60,098 bases of DNA from Occultella gossypii. GTDB lineage: Bacteria; Actinomycetota; Actinomycetes; Actinomycetales; Beutenbergiaceae. Location: NCBI RefSeq assembly GCF_019947135.1, contig NZ_JAGSHT010000032.1:1-60098 (forward strand), read 5' to 3'. Numbering within the stretch: the stretch's first letter is position 1; each line of letters starts with the position of its first letter. The notes below the pieces were generated by a model. The model made no database searches, was not told where the DNA came from, and saw only the letters and a list, made by a program, of their open reading frames with translations. Below are positions 1 through 7,917 of this stretch, one piece after another. A program made the position numbers and the translations under genes.

Positions 1-511
1 TCACGCCGTCGGCATGGATGTACTGGTTCAGGGTGCGCCGGTTCGAGGTGCGCTGCTCGCCGAGCTCGCGCACGTTGCCCTCACCCGCGTGGACCAGGGT
101 GGTCGGGTAGGTCGTGTGCGCGGGCGCGGAGAACCCGTAGAACCGGGCCGGTGTTGCGGTGTCGGACGACGCGAACGTGACGTGCTCGGCGCCCCGGCCC
201 ACGTACAGGCAGGCGCCGTGACCGACTTCGTACGCTGCGCCGTCGACCGTCACGGTGCCGGGGGCACCGACGTTCACGATGCCGATCTCGCGCCGGGAGA
301 GGAAGTGCTCGGCGCGCAGCTCCGCCGGTGCGACCAGGCCGATCGGCCGGTCCGTGGGCATCGCACCGACCAGGACCACGCGGTCGTGGTGGGAGTACGT
401 CACGCTCACCTCCCCCGGCTGGAAGAGGTTCTCGACGAGGAACCGGCCGCGGAGCGCGTCGGTGTCCATCGAACCGATCTCGGAGGGGGAGGTGGCGTAA
501 CGGATGTCCAC
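1..511 (-). CDS. kduI: 5-dehydro-4-deoxy-D-glucuronate isomerase (KduI), C-terminus beyond window
   Basis: KduI interconverts 5-keto-4-deoxyuronate and 3-deoxy-D-glycero-2,5-hexodiulosonate in cytosolic pectin/uronate breakdown. The visible 170 residues start VDIRYATSPSEIGSMDTD and contain family landmarks: YSHHDRVV near residue 41, FLSRREIGIVNVG near residue 73, GHGACLYVGRGAEHV near residue 98, and APAHTTYP followed by TSNRRTLNQY. This covers roughly the first 60% of the usual ~280 residues; the metal-binding HTH..E/H region lies past the left edge. The start is a GTG with an AGG about 9 nt upstream; no better in-frame start is seen. It lies 59 nt after the hydroxyacid dehydrogenase on the same strand, so it is probably the distal gene of the TRAP operon, consistent with import of uronate-type acids. 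Identity is recognised from memory of the E. coli family pattern, not from a search. Confidence 0.9.
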   Translation of the reverse strand, partial: MDIRYATSPSEIGSMDTDALRGRFLVENLFQPGEVSVTYSHHDRVVLVGAMPTDRPIGLVAPAELRAEHFLSRREIGIVNVGAPGTVTVDGAAYEVGHGACLYVGRGAEHVTFASSDTATPARFYGFSAPAHTTYPTTLVHAGEGNVRELGEQRTSNRRTLNQYIHADGV

Positions 512-570
512 TTCAGGAGCCTGCTTTCGTCTCGGCTCGGCGGCGGGTGCCGCCGGGAACTGCTGACCGG

Positions 571-1551
571 TCAGCGGGCGGCGCGGCCGGCCTGGAGGAC
601 CTCGGGGTTGAGGATGTTGCGGGGGCGCTTGCCCGCTACGACGTCGACGGCGTTCTCGGCCGTGCGGCGCTTCAGCTCGGAGTAGGACTCCTCGGTGTAG
701 AAGGCCGCGTGCGGGGTGAGGATGACGTTGTCGAACCGGGCCAGCGGGTGATCGGCCGCGATCGGCTCCTCCTCCAGCACGTCGATGCCGGCCGCGTGCA
801 GGCGGCCCGACTCGAGCGCTGCGACGAGGGCGTCGGAGTCGACCACGCCGCCACGTGCGGTGTTGACCAGGATCGCACCCGGCTTCATCGCCGCGAACGC
901 GGCGCCGTCGAGCAGGTGGAGGCTGGCGGCGTCGAGCGGGGTGTGCACGGTGATGACGTCCGACTCAGCCAGCAGCTGCTCGCGGGAGACCGCCTGCCAG
1001 CCCTCGGGGCGGACCTCCCCGGGGGTGAACAGCACGTCGTGGACGAGCACCGTGAACCCGAGCGCGGCGGCCTTGCGGGCCGTCGCCGACCCGATCCGGC
1101 CGCACCCGAGGACGCCGACCGTCTGGTTCGAGAACTGCCGGATCGGCAGGGCTGGTCCGAGGTCGTGCTCGCCGCGCCGGATGCCCCGGTCGAGATTCAC
1201 CAGACCGCGGATGGTGCCAAGGATGAGAGCGATCGCGTGGTCGGAGACCGCCTCGGTGCCGTAGTCGGGCACGTTGCAGACGGCGACGCCGAGCTCCGTG
1301 GCGGCCTCGACGTCGACCGTGTCCACGCCGACGCCGTAGCGGCTGATGACCTTGACGTCCGGGAGCGCCTCGAGGACCTCGCGGGTGATCTTGGCGTACT
1401 GCACGATGAGGCCGTCGGCGCCCTGCGCGCCGGCGATGACGTCCGCCGGTGCGTTGGTCTGGTTGAGCGTGAACTCACCCCCGGCGGCCGCGACGACGTC
1501 GCGTTCGATGTCCAGGGTGGCGTGGTCGCAGTCGGTGACGACGATGCGCAT
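571..1551 (-). CDS. D-isomer-specific 2-hydroxyacid dehydrogenase (C-terminal-binding-protein-like)
   Basis: NAD(P)-dependent 2-hydroxyacid dehydrogenase of 326 residues, normal length for the family. The Rossmann motif is GVLGCGRIGSATARKAA near residue 145. The expected catalytic triad is visible: Arg in NTARGGVVD, Glu in the EEEP stretch, and His in TPHAAF. The ISRYGVGVDTVD substrate-loop signature near residue 70 resembles phosphoglycerate dehydrogenase and CtBP-type members. The start is supported by AAAGGAAG upstream of ATG. It follows DctM by 16 nt and precedes kduI, so it probably acts on an imported hydroxy or keto acid. The exact substrate cannot be assigned from sequence. Confidence 0.85.
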   Translation of the reverse strand: MRIVVTDCDHATLDIERDVVAAAGGEFTLNQTNAPADVIAGAQGADGLIVQYAKITREVLEALPDVKVISRYGVGVDTVDVEAATELGVAVCNVPDYGTEAVSDHAIALILGTIRGLVNLDRGIRRGEHDLGPALPIRQFSNQTVGVLGCGRIGSATARKAAALGFTVLVHDVLFTPGEVRPEGWQAVSREQLLAESDVITVHTPLDAASLHLLDGAAFAAMKPGAILVNTARGGVVDSDALVAALESGRLHAAGIDVLEEEPIAADHPLARFDNVILTPHAAFYTEESYSELKRRTAENAVDVVAGKRPRNILNPEVLQAGRAAR

Positions 1552-1567
1552 CGGTGCTTCCTTTCAG

Positions 1568-2875
1568 CTAGATGAGGCCGAGTAGTCCGGGTAGCCACAG
1601 TGACAGTGCCGGCACGAACTGGATGATCAGGAGCATCACGATCAGCGATACGTAGAACCAGAGCAGCGGTTTGAAGACCTTCTCGACCTTCACCTCGGCC
1701 ACCTTCGCGCCGACGAACAACACCGGTGCCGATGGTGGACTGATCACCGCGATACACATGTTGAAGACCAGCATGATGCCGAAGTGGATCGGGCTGATCC
1801 CGTACGCCTCCACCGCGATCGGCAGGAAGATCGGCGTGAAGATCAGCACCGCAGGGGTGGCGTCCAGGGGGATCCCGATGATCAGCAGGATGACCATCAT
1901 GATGAGCAGGAACACGATCTTGGAGTCGGTGATCTGCGTCATCCACTCCCCGATCAGCTGCGGCACCCGGGAGTAGGTCATCGCGAAGGACATGATCGAG
2001 GAGAGCCCGATCAGGAAGATGACCACCGAGGAGGTCCGGGTGGACTGCAGCAGGATCCTCGGGAAGTCCTTGATCTTGACCGCCCGGTAGATCATCGCCA
2101 GGGCTGCGGAGACCACCACGGAGACCGCGGCGCCCTCGGTGGGGGTGAAGAACCCGAAGATGATCCCACCGATGACGATGAGCACCATGGACAGGGATGG
2201 CAGCGCGCGCCCCAGGATCGTCAGGAACACGCGGAACGTCGGGAAGCCCTTCCCGCGCAGCTCCGGCTTCTTGCGGGCGTAGAGCCAGATGATCACGGCA
2301 CAGGACAGGCCCCAGAGGATGCCGGGGATGTAACCGGCGACGAAGAGCGCGCCGACGGACGCCTGGGAGACCAGTGCGTACACGATCAGGGTGTTGGACG
2401 GGGGGATCAGCATGCCGGAGGGGGCCGATGCCACGTTCGCGGCGGCCGCCCAGTGCATGTCGTGGCCATCCTTGCGCTGCTGCGGTGCCATCGAGGATCC
2501 GACGGCGGCCGCGCCCGCGAGGGCGGAGCCGGAGATCGAACCGAACAGCATGTTCGCGACGACGTTGGTCTGCATGAGGGAGCCGGGCATCCGACCGGTC
2601 ATCGCTCTGGCGAGGTCGATGAGTCTTGTGGCTATGCCGCCGTTGTTCATGATGGCGCCGGCCAGCACGAAGAGTGGGATGGCGAGCAGCGCGAACGAGT
2701 CGATGCCGTTGTAGATCTTCTGGGCGCTCGTGTAGATGCCCTGGTCGTTGCCCTGGAGCAGCACCAGGCAGATCGAGGCGGGAAGCCCGATGGCGACCGA
2801 GACGGAGACACCGAGGGCCATCAGGCCGAACATGCCGATCACCATGATGAGAGTGACCATGAGTGCGTCGTTCAT
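1568..2875 (-). CDS. dctM: TRAP transporter large permease (DctM family)
   Basis: Integral membrane subunit of a tripartite ATP-independent periplasmic-type transporter, driving Na+/H+-coupled uptake of an organic acid. The 435-residue product has the family's usual length and about a dozen hydrophobic segments. Typical DctM stretches are visible: LLAIPLFVLAGAIMNNGG near residue 67, GSISGSALAGAAAVGS near residue 112, IPPSNTLIVYA near residue 155, and GFFTPTEGAAV near residue 240. Start ATG has GAGGGG just upstream and sits 1 nt after the DctQ stop codon, indicating coupled translation. The neighbours suggest uronate- or aldonate-like substrates. Confidence 0.93.
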   Translation of the reverse strand: MNDALMVTLIMVIGMFGLMALGVSVSVAIGLPASICLVLLQGNDQGIYTSAQKIYNGIDSFALLAIPLFVLAGAIMNNGGIATRLIDLARAMTGRMPGSLMQTNVVANMLFGSISGSALAGAAAVGSSMAPQQRKDGHDMHWAAAANVASAPSGMLIPPSNTLIVYALVSQASVGALFVAGYIPGILWGLSCAVIIWLYARKKPELRGKGFPTFRVFLTILGRALPSLSMVLIVIGGIIFGFFTPTEGAAVSVVVSAALAMIYRAVKIKDFPRILLQSTRTSSVVIFLIGLSSIMSFAMTYSRVPQLIGEWMTQITDSKIVFLLIMMVILLIIGIPLDATPAVLIFTPIFLPIAVEAYGISPIHFGIMLVFNMCIAVISPPSAPVLFVGAKVAEVKVEKVFKPLLWFYVSLIVMLLIIQFVPALSLWLPGLLGLI

Positions 2876-2876
2876 G

Positions 2877-3419
2877 TCAGATCCCCTCTTCCGCGATCTT
2901 GCTGATGTCCACGTCTTCCGGCTCCTCGTGGTGAGTGATCTCCTCAGCCGAGGCCCGCACGATGTCGATGGTGTGCAGGAGGCTGTAGATGACGATCAGT
3001 GCACCCGCGATCGGGAGCACCAGGAACGTCTGACCCTGGGTGACCGGCATCAGCTGCACGTGGTCCTCCCAGCCGGCCATGACGTTGCGCATGCCGCCCC
3101 AGATCATGATCCAGACCGCGAAGAAGGCCACGATCGCGTGGGCCAGGATCGAGACCCCCTTGACCGCCTTGACCGGGAGCTTGTTGACGAGCCAGTCGAT
3201 GGCGACGTCCTCCTTCTCACCGATCACGTAGGCCGCGCCGATGATGCCCTGCCAGATGAACACGATCCTTGCGCTCACCTCGGTCCAGGGAAGTGAGACC
3301 CCCAGGAACCGGACTACCACTTGGGCAATCACCAGGCCGACCATGGCCACGAAGAGGATGACGCAGAACCAGCGCAGGAACGCGTTCAACCCCTTGTGGA
3401 ACCCGTCGATGACCTTCAT
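2877..3419 (-). CDS. dctQ: TRAP transporter small permease (DctQ family)
   Basis: Small membrane subunit partnering DctM in a TRAP transporter. The 180 residues contain four predicted hydrophobic helices, starting with FLRWFCVILFVAMVGLVIAQ near residue 14. The SLPWTEVSARIVFIWQG motif near residue 43 is characteristic: an E/R-containing segment between helices 1 and 2 is typical of DctQ. The C-terminal tail is acidic and cytoplasmic. It follows dctP across a 93-nt gap that contains a strong hairpin, and directly precedes dctM. Confidence 0.9.
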   Translation of the reverse strand: MKVIDGFHKGLNAFLRWFCVILFVAMVGLVIAQVVVRFLGVSLPWTEVSARIVFIWQGIIGAAYVIGEKEDVAIDWLVNKLPVKAVKGVSILAHAIVAFFAVWIMIWGGMRNVMAGWEDHVQLMPVTQGQTFLVLPIAGALIVIYSLLHTIDIVRASAEEITHHEEPEDVDISKIAEEGI

Positions 3420-3463
3420 CGCTGCTCCGATTTCTTATCGCTCAGGTGTCGTGAACGGCCGAA

Positions 3464-3495
3464 CGGGGGTGCGGCTGAAGTCGCCCGCACCCCCG
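3464..3495 (-). terminator. Intercistronic hairpin between dctP and dctQ
   Basis: A perfect 11-bp stem (arms 3464-3474 and 3485-3495, CGGGGGTGCGG with its complement) encloses a 10-nt loop. It lies between the end of dctP and the start of dctQ, in the direction of transcription. No T-tract follows, so it more likely stabilises the upstream dctP mRNA or attenuates read-through than acts as a full terminator. Such stems are common after binding-protein genes, where that subunit is needed in excess. The hairpin is seen directly; its role is inferred. Confidence 0.55.
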
Positions 3496-3512
3496 CTCGG
3501 GTCAGTGCCTGG

Positions 3513-4589
3513 TCAGCTCCCGGCGGGGAACTGCTCGTTGTACTCCTGGATCGAGTCGAACAGGTCCTGGCGGACCGGGTTGCTGATGGACTCCTCGACG
3601 AGCGGGGCGACCCGCTCACGGAACGCCTCGACGTTGACGTCGTCGTTGAACTGCGCGCCGGCCTCCTCGGAGGCGGCGATCGACTCGTCGATGAACTCGA
3701 GGAAGCCCGTGTTGGCGCTCTCGACCAGGTCCGGGACCAGGCCCAGGAAGGCCTCGCGGTCCTCGTCGCTCATGTCCGCGAGGATGTCGGTGTTCATGAG
3801 CAGGTAGTCCGGGATCATGAGGTGCCGGGTGTAGGAGTAGTACTCCGCGACCTCGTCGTGGTTGAGGGCGTTGTAGACCGTCTCGTTGTTCTCGGCGCCG
3901 TCGAGCACGCCGGACTGGAGCGCGGTGTAGACCTCGCCCTGGCCCATCGGAGAGGCCACCCCGCCCATCAGCTCGATCATCCGCACCTGGGAGTCGGACT
4001 GCTGCACGCGCAGCTTCAGGCCGTCCAGGTCCTCGGGCTCCACGATCGGACGCTCCGCGTTGTACACGTTGCGGACGCCGGCGAACAGGGCCGCCAGGAC
4101 CGTGATGCCCTTGGACTCCTCGATCGAGGCGAACAGATCGCCGGTGACCTCGGTGTCTGCGAACACCGCGGACTGGGCCTCGATCGACGCGAACATGTAC
4201 GGCAGGTTGAACACGATGAAGTCCTCGTTGAAGGACTCCATCACGGGCCCACCGATGTACATCATTTCGACGCTGCCCTCGGAGACGTTGTTCACGACGT
4301 CCGCCTGGGTGCCGAGGAGCTCGTTGGCGTACACCTCGATGCCGTAGCGGCCGTCGGTGGCCTCGTAGAGGGCCTCACCGAGTTCGACCGCGGCGATGAA
4401 CTGCGGGTGCTCCTCGGTCTGGTTGAACGCGAGTCGCCAGACCGTGTCTGCGCTCGTCACGTCGATGTCGCCACCGTCGGCTCCGTCACCGTCGCCACCG
4501 TCGATTCCTCCGCCGGAACCGCAGGCGGCCAGGCCGAGGGTGATGGTCAGGGCAGCTGCTGCGGTCGCGAGGACCTTCTTGCGTGTCAT
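3513..4589 (-). CDS. dctP: TRAP transporter substrate-binding lipoprotein (DctP family)
   Basis: Extracytoplasmic solute receptor of the TRAP transporter, 358 residues. The N-terminus MTRKKVLATAAAALTITLGL followed by AACGSGGG is a lipoprotein signal peptide with lipobox LAAC, so it should be membrane-anchored by lipidated Cys. An acidic Gly/Asp-rich linker follows. The mature part has DctP hallmarks: LAFNQTEEHPQF, GRYGIEVY, the GLKLRVQQSD segment with the conserved acid-binding Arg (near residue 193), and GVLDGAENNETVY. It is first in the operon dctP-dctQ-dctM-dehydrogenase-kduI. The substrate is probably an acid sugar, judged only from neighbours. Confidence 0.92.
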   Translation of the reverse strand: MTRKKVLATAAAALTITLGLAACGSGGGIDGGDGDGADGGDIDVTSADTVWRLAFNQTEEHPQFIAAVELGEALYEATDGRYGIEVYANELLGTQADVVNNVSEGSVEMMYIGGPVMESFNEDFIVFNLPYMFASIEAQSAVFADTEVTGDLFASIEESKGITVLAALFAGVRNVYNAERPIVEPEDLDGLKLRVQQSDSQVRMIELMGGVASPMGQGEVYTALQSGVLDGAENNETVYNALNHDEVAEYYSYTRHLMIPDYLLMNTDILADMSDEDREAFLGLVPDLVESANTGFLEFIDESIAASEEAGAQFNDDVNVEAFRERVAPLVEESISNPVRQDLFDSIQEYNEQFPAGS

Positions 4590-4691
4590 TACAGACCTCT
4601 TCGTCCGGGGATCTCACCGAATGTAGTGCGGACGACCGGCGGCCGCCCCTCGGCTCCGCGATTCTCGTGGAGCCCCCCACCATGCTAGGTC

Positions 4692-4730
4692 AATAGTCAT
4701 ATCAAAGCGGGTGGAATAGTGATATCAAAG
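4692..4730. promoter_or_regulatory. Candidate operator: direct repeat in the divergent TRAP/reductase promoter
   Basis: Two near-identical 16-mers, AATAGTCATATCAAAG (4692-4707) and AATAGTGATATCAAAG (4715-4730), sit 23 nt apart between dctP and the divergent reductase gene. They differ at one base and share TATCAA with the palindrome at 5929-5943. Read on the minus strand they provide TTGATA and TGATAT elements about 18 nt apart that could serve as -35 and -10. The A/T-rich patch contrasts with the surrounding GC-rich sequence. It is a plausible GntR (FCD) binding region co-regulating the island. The repeat is seen; the regulator is inferred. Confidence 0.5.
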
Positions 4731-4820
4731 TGCCAGCGAGTGTGCAAGTCGACGAGATCGGCTGCAGACTGCGCCTGGGCATGGACGCCCAGCGACACGA
4801 CGAGAGGGACCGGGACGAAG

Positions 4821-5903
4821 ATGACGGATATGACGAGCGGGACGAGTGGGACGGGTTCGGCAGGGTCGGCGCAGGCGCACGGCGGGGCCGTGTCGCGCGC
4901 GGCCGGCACCAGGGTGGGGGTGATCGGGCTGGGCGTGATGGGCGCGCCGATGGCGCGGCACATGGCGACGGCGGGCATCCCCACCACGGTGTGGGCCCGG
5001 CGTCCGGCGATCACGGACGCGCTTGCGGCGCACGGCGCCTCGGTGGCGGCCTCAGCCGCGGAACTGGCGGCCGCGAGTGACGTGGTCGTCCTGGTGCTGC
5101 CGGGGATGCCCGAGATCGACGCGGTGCTGGCCGGTCCGGATGGCCTGCTCGCTGGCGGGGCGAACCTGCCCGACGGCGTCGCTCGCGCCGGCGAGGTCGG
5201 CTCGCCCGAGGAAGGTCCCGACGGCGTCGCTCGCGTCGCCGAGGTCGGCTCGCCCGAGGATTCGGCTGCGTCGCAGTCCTCTCGTCTGCTGGTGATCTGC
5301 TCGACGGTATCCCCGCGGGACGTGCGGGAACTCGCGGATCGACCGGAGTTGCGCGACGCCGGCTGGCGCGTCGTGGACGCCCCGATCTCCGGCGGCGAGC
5401 AGGGCGCCGAGGCCGGAACCCTCGCGATCTTCGTCGGCGGTGAACGCGAAGACGTCGAGGTCGTCGCCCGGGTCCTGGGCGCCACCGGCAACCCGGTGCA
5501 CCTGGGCCCGCTCGGCTCCGGTCAGGTCGGCAAGGCCTGCAACCAGGTGATCGTGGCGGCCACCGTCACCGCCCTCGGCGAGGCCGCGGTCCTCGCCGAG
5601 CGGTCCGGGCTGGACGTCGCAGCACTCTTCGACCTGCTCGGCGGCGGCTACGCCGGCTCCCGCCTGCTCGAGGTCAAGAAGGACCGGTTCGTCGCGCACG
5701 ACCACTCGCCGTCGGGCGCCGCGAAGTACATGGTCAAGGACCTCACCGGAGCCCTCGACCAGGCCGAGGACGCCCGCACCACGCTGCCACTGACCAGGCA
5801 GCTCCTGCAGACCTTCACCGACCTGACCGCGGCCGGACTCGGGGACAACGACACCGCCGTCGTCCAGGCATGGATCGAGCGGCAGGGCGAACAGTCGTCC
5901 TGA
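4821..5903 (+). CDS. NAD(P)-dependent 3-hydroxyisobutyrate dehydrogenase-family reductase (GarR/GlxR-like)
   Basis: Beta-hydroxyacid dehydrogenase family, probably tartronate-semialdehyde or a related reductase. The Rossmann motif VGVIGLGVMGAPMARHMA lies near residue 31, the substrate-binding segment VDAPISGGEQGAEAGTL near residue 185, and the catalytic lysine in GSGQVGKACNQ near residue 235. The C-terminal helical domain follows. At 360 residues it exceeds the usual ~295, because of a low-complexity N-terminus and an insertion made of a 48-bp tandem repeat. I chose ATG 4821 because GAGAGGGACCGGGACGAAG lies directly upstream; longer in-frame starts have no ribosome-binding site. It is divergent from the TRAP operon and shares its control region. 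The exact substrate is uncertain. Confidence 0.85.
   Translation: MTDMTSGTSGTGSAGSAQAHGGAVSRAAGTRVGVIGLGVMGAPMARHMATAGIPTTVWARRPAITDALAAHGASVAASAAELAAASDVVVLVLPGMPEIDAVLAGPDGLLAGGANLPDGVARAGEVGSPEEGPDGVARVAEVGSPEDSAASQSSRLLVICSTVSPRDVRELADRPELRDAGWRVVDAPISGGEQGAEAGTLAIFVGGEREDVEVVARVLGATGNPVHLGPLGSGQVGKACNQVIVAATVTALGEAAVLAERSGLDVAALFDLLGGGYAGSRLLEVKKDRFVAHDHSPSGAAKYMVKDLTGALDQAEDARTTLPLTRQLLQTFTDLTAAGLGDNDTAVVQAWIERQGEQSS
5172..5267 (+). repeat. 48-bp in-frame tandem duplication inside the GarR/GlxR-like gene
   Basis: Two copies with period exactly 48 nt (5172-5219 and 5220-5267) encode 16-residue units starting DGVARAGEVGSPEE and DGVARVAEVGSPED. The first copy and the start of the second differ at only a few bases. 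The insertion sits between the Rossmann-fold segment and the SGGEQG motif, where family members have a short loop, so it probably forms an exposed loop. Confidence 0.8.
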
Positions 5904-5928
5904 CAGGCATTGCGAACCCGGACAGGTG

Positions 5929-5943
5929 ATTGGTAGTATCAAT
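5929..5943. promoter_or_regulatory. Candidate GntR-type operator upstream of idnO
   Basis: ATTGGTAGTATCAAT is a near-perfect 15-bp inverted repeat (arms ATTGGTA and TATCAAT, one mismatch) about 77 nt before the idnO start. The form resembles the ATTGGTATACCAAT-like sites of uronate-responsive FCD GntR regulators (ExuR/UxuR/KdgR type), and its right half matches the repeats in the TRAP promoter. The palindrome is seen; the binding protein is inferred. Confidence 0.5.
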
Positions 5944-6019
5944 TCCTGCTCGGGCTCAGCCCGCAACGATGCGCACCGCGATACCCGCGGTACTCGCCCC
6001 GTCCTGACGAAGGTGACCA

Positions 6020-6790
6020 ATGACGACTTCCCTCTTCGACCTCACCGGTCGGCTCGCGTTCGTGACCGGCTCCGCCCGCGGCATCGGCAACGCACTGGCG
6101 CTCGGGCTGGCCCAGGCCGGTGCGGACGTGGTGGTGCACGGCCGTAGCCCGGAGGCCACGGCCGAGGCGGCGGCACGGATCGCCGCCGAGACGGGCGTCA
6201 CCACCCACCCGGTCTCCTTCGACGTCACCGACGCGGATGTGGTCCGCGAGAAGGTCGCCGCCCTGATCGAGGAGTTCGGCGTACCGGACATCCTCGTGAA
6301 CAACGCAGGCATGCAGCACCGGGCACCGTTCAACGAGTTCCCCGCCGACAAGTGGGACCAGGTGCTCGCCACGAACCTGTCCTCGGTGTTCTACGTCTCG
6401 CAGCCGATCACCACCGCGATGGCTGAGCGTGGCTCCGGCAAGGTCATCAACGTCGGCTCCGCGATGTCCGTGCTCGCCCGTCAGACGATCGCCCCGTACA
6501 CCGCCTCCAAGGGGGGCGTGGTGATGCTGACCAAGGGCATGGCGGCGGATCTGGCCCGCTTCGACATCCAGGTGAATGCGATCTCGCCGGGCTACTTCGC
6601 CTCCGAGATGAACCGCGACCTGTGGAGCGACCCGGAGTTCGATGGCTGGCTCAAGAACCGTACCCCGGCCAACCGCTGGGGCCGGCTGGAGGAACTGGTC
6701 GGCGCTGCGGTGTTCCTCTCCTCGGCCGCGTCCGGCTTCGTCTCGGGCCAGAACATCCACGTCGATGGTGGCCTCACCTCCGTCGTCTGA
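6020..6790 (+). CDS. idnO: Gluconate 5-dehydrogenase, SDR family (IdnO-like)
   Basis: Cytosolic short-chain dehydrogenase that interconverts 5-keto-D-gluconate and D-gluconate. The 256 residues are the usual length. Visible motifs are the cofactor site VTGSARGIGNALALG (near residue 14), LVNNAGMQHRAPFNEFPADKW (near 94, close to E. coli IdnO in this stretch), the catalytic Ser in INVGSAMS, the YTASKGG motif with Tyr and Lys (near 159), and NAISPGYFASEMN. Start ATG has AAGG 7 nt upstream. idnD follows in the same direction, matching the idnO/idnD pair of the L-idonate pathway. Confidence 0.9.
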   Translation: MTTSLFDLTGRLAFVTGSARGIGNALALGLAQAGADVVVHGRSPEATAEAAARIAAETGVTTHPVSFDVTDADVVREKVAALIEEFGVPDILVNNAGMQHRAPFNEFPADKWDQVLATNLSSVFYVSQPITTAMAERGSGKVINVGSAMSVLARQTIAPYTASKGGVVMLTKGMAADLARFDIQVNAISPGYFASEMNRDLWSDPEFDGWLKNRTPANRWGRLEELVGAAVFLSSAASGFVSGQNIHVDGGLTSVV

Positions 6791-6862
6791 CCACGACCCC
6801 GACCGGGCCGCGGCGCCGCGGCCCGCACTCCCACCCTCCAACAAGTCAGCAAAGGAACCCGC

Positions 6863-7867
6863 GTGCGCGCACTCAGCATCCACGGCAAGGAAGACCTTCG
6901 GCCCGTCGAGGTCGACGTGCCCGAGCCCGGCCCGGATCAGGTCCGGATCAAGGTCGCCTACGTGGGGATCTGCGGCTCGGACCTGCACTACTACTTCCAC
7001 GGTGCCAACGGTGCGTTCGTGGTGCGTGAGCCGCTGGTACCCGGGCACGAGCTCTCGGGCACGGTCGACGTGGACCCGAGCGGCCGGCTTGCCCCGGGCA
7101 CCCCGGTGACCGTGCATCCGGCCACGTTCGGCCCGGTCGTGGCCGGCCTCGAGGACGCGCGGCACCTGTGGCCCGGCGGTTCCTACCTCGGTTCGGCCTC
7201 CACGTGGCCGCACACCCAGGGCGGGATGGCGCAGTACCTGGTGGTCGGCGCGGACATGATCCGCGAACTGCCCGCGGAGCTGCCGCTGACCCGGGCCGCC
7301 CTCGCCGAGCCGCTCGCGGTGGCGCTGCACGGCGTCTCCCAGGCCGGTGGCGTCGAGGGCGCGCGCGTCCTGGTCAGCGGCGCCGGCCCGATCGGGCTGC
7401 TCGCCGCGTTCGCCGCGAAGGCGCTCGGCGCCGCCCACGTGACCGTCGCCGACGTGGTGCCCGAACCGCTCGAGCGAGCCACCGCCGTCGGCGCGGACGC
7501 CACGATCCTGCTCGGCAGCGCCGAGGTGCCCGCAGGAGCCTACGACGTGGTGCTCGAGTGCGCGGGCGTGCCCGCGTCCATCACCACCGCGATCGGGGCG
7601 GTGCGCCCCCGCGGCGTCGTCGCCCAGGTGGGCATGCTCCCGAACGCCGAGGTGTCGGTGCTGCTCGCGCCGCTGATCTCGAAGGAGGCGCGCCTGGTGG
7701 GCTGCTTCCGGTTCGACGACGAGATCGGTGAGGCCGTGCGGTTGCTGAATGAGCACCCCGAGGCCGAGGCCGTGGTGACGCACGTTATCGGCGCGGCCGA
7801 CGCCGTCGAGGCGTTCGCGACCGCCAAGGACAGCCGCGCCTCGGGCAAGGTCCTCGTCGCGCTCTGA
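6863..7867 (+). CDS. Zinc-type alcohol dehydrogenase, L-idonate 5-dehydrogenase-like, lacking structural-zinc cysteines
   Basis: Medium-chain dehydrogenase of 334 residues, probably oxidising L-idonate to 5-ketogluconate for the adjacent gluconate 5-dehydrogenase. The catalytic zinc region is intact: GICGSDLHYYFHG with Cys and His, PGHELSG with His/Glu, and AEPLAVALHG. The Rossmann signature is VSGAGPIGLLAA (near residue 172). The loop that normally holds four structural-zinc cysteines (GHCxxC type) is replaced by a cysteine-free stretch beginning GPVVAGLEDARHL, while the following GSYLGSASTWPHTQGGMAQY matches IdnD. Start is GTG with AAAGGA 6 nt upstream. A related polyol substrate cannot be excluded. 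Confidence 0.82.
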   Translation: MRALSIHGKEDLRPVEVDVPEPGPDQVRIKVAYVGICGSDLHYYFHGANGAFVVREPLVPGHELSGTVDVDPSGRLAPGTPVTVHPATFGPVVAGLEDARHLWPGGSYLGSASTWPHTQGGMAQYLVVGADMIRELPAELPLTRAALAEPLAVALHGVSQAGGVEGARVLVSGAGPIGLLAAFAAKALGAAHVTVADVVPEPLERATAVGADATILLGSAEVPAGAYDVVLECAGVPASITTAIGAVRPRGVVAQVGMLPNAEVSVLLAPLISKEARLVGCFRFDDEIGEAVRLLNEHPEAEAVVTHVIGAADAVEAFATAKDSRASGKVLVAL

Positions 7868-7917
7868 GCCTCGAGCGGTCCGGGGTCCGAGGAGGGCAGC
7901 CGCGTGGGGAATGAGGT

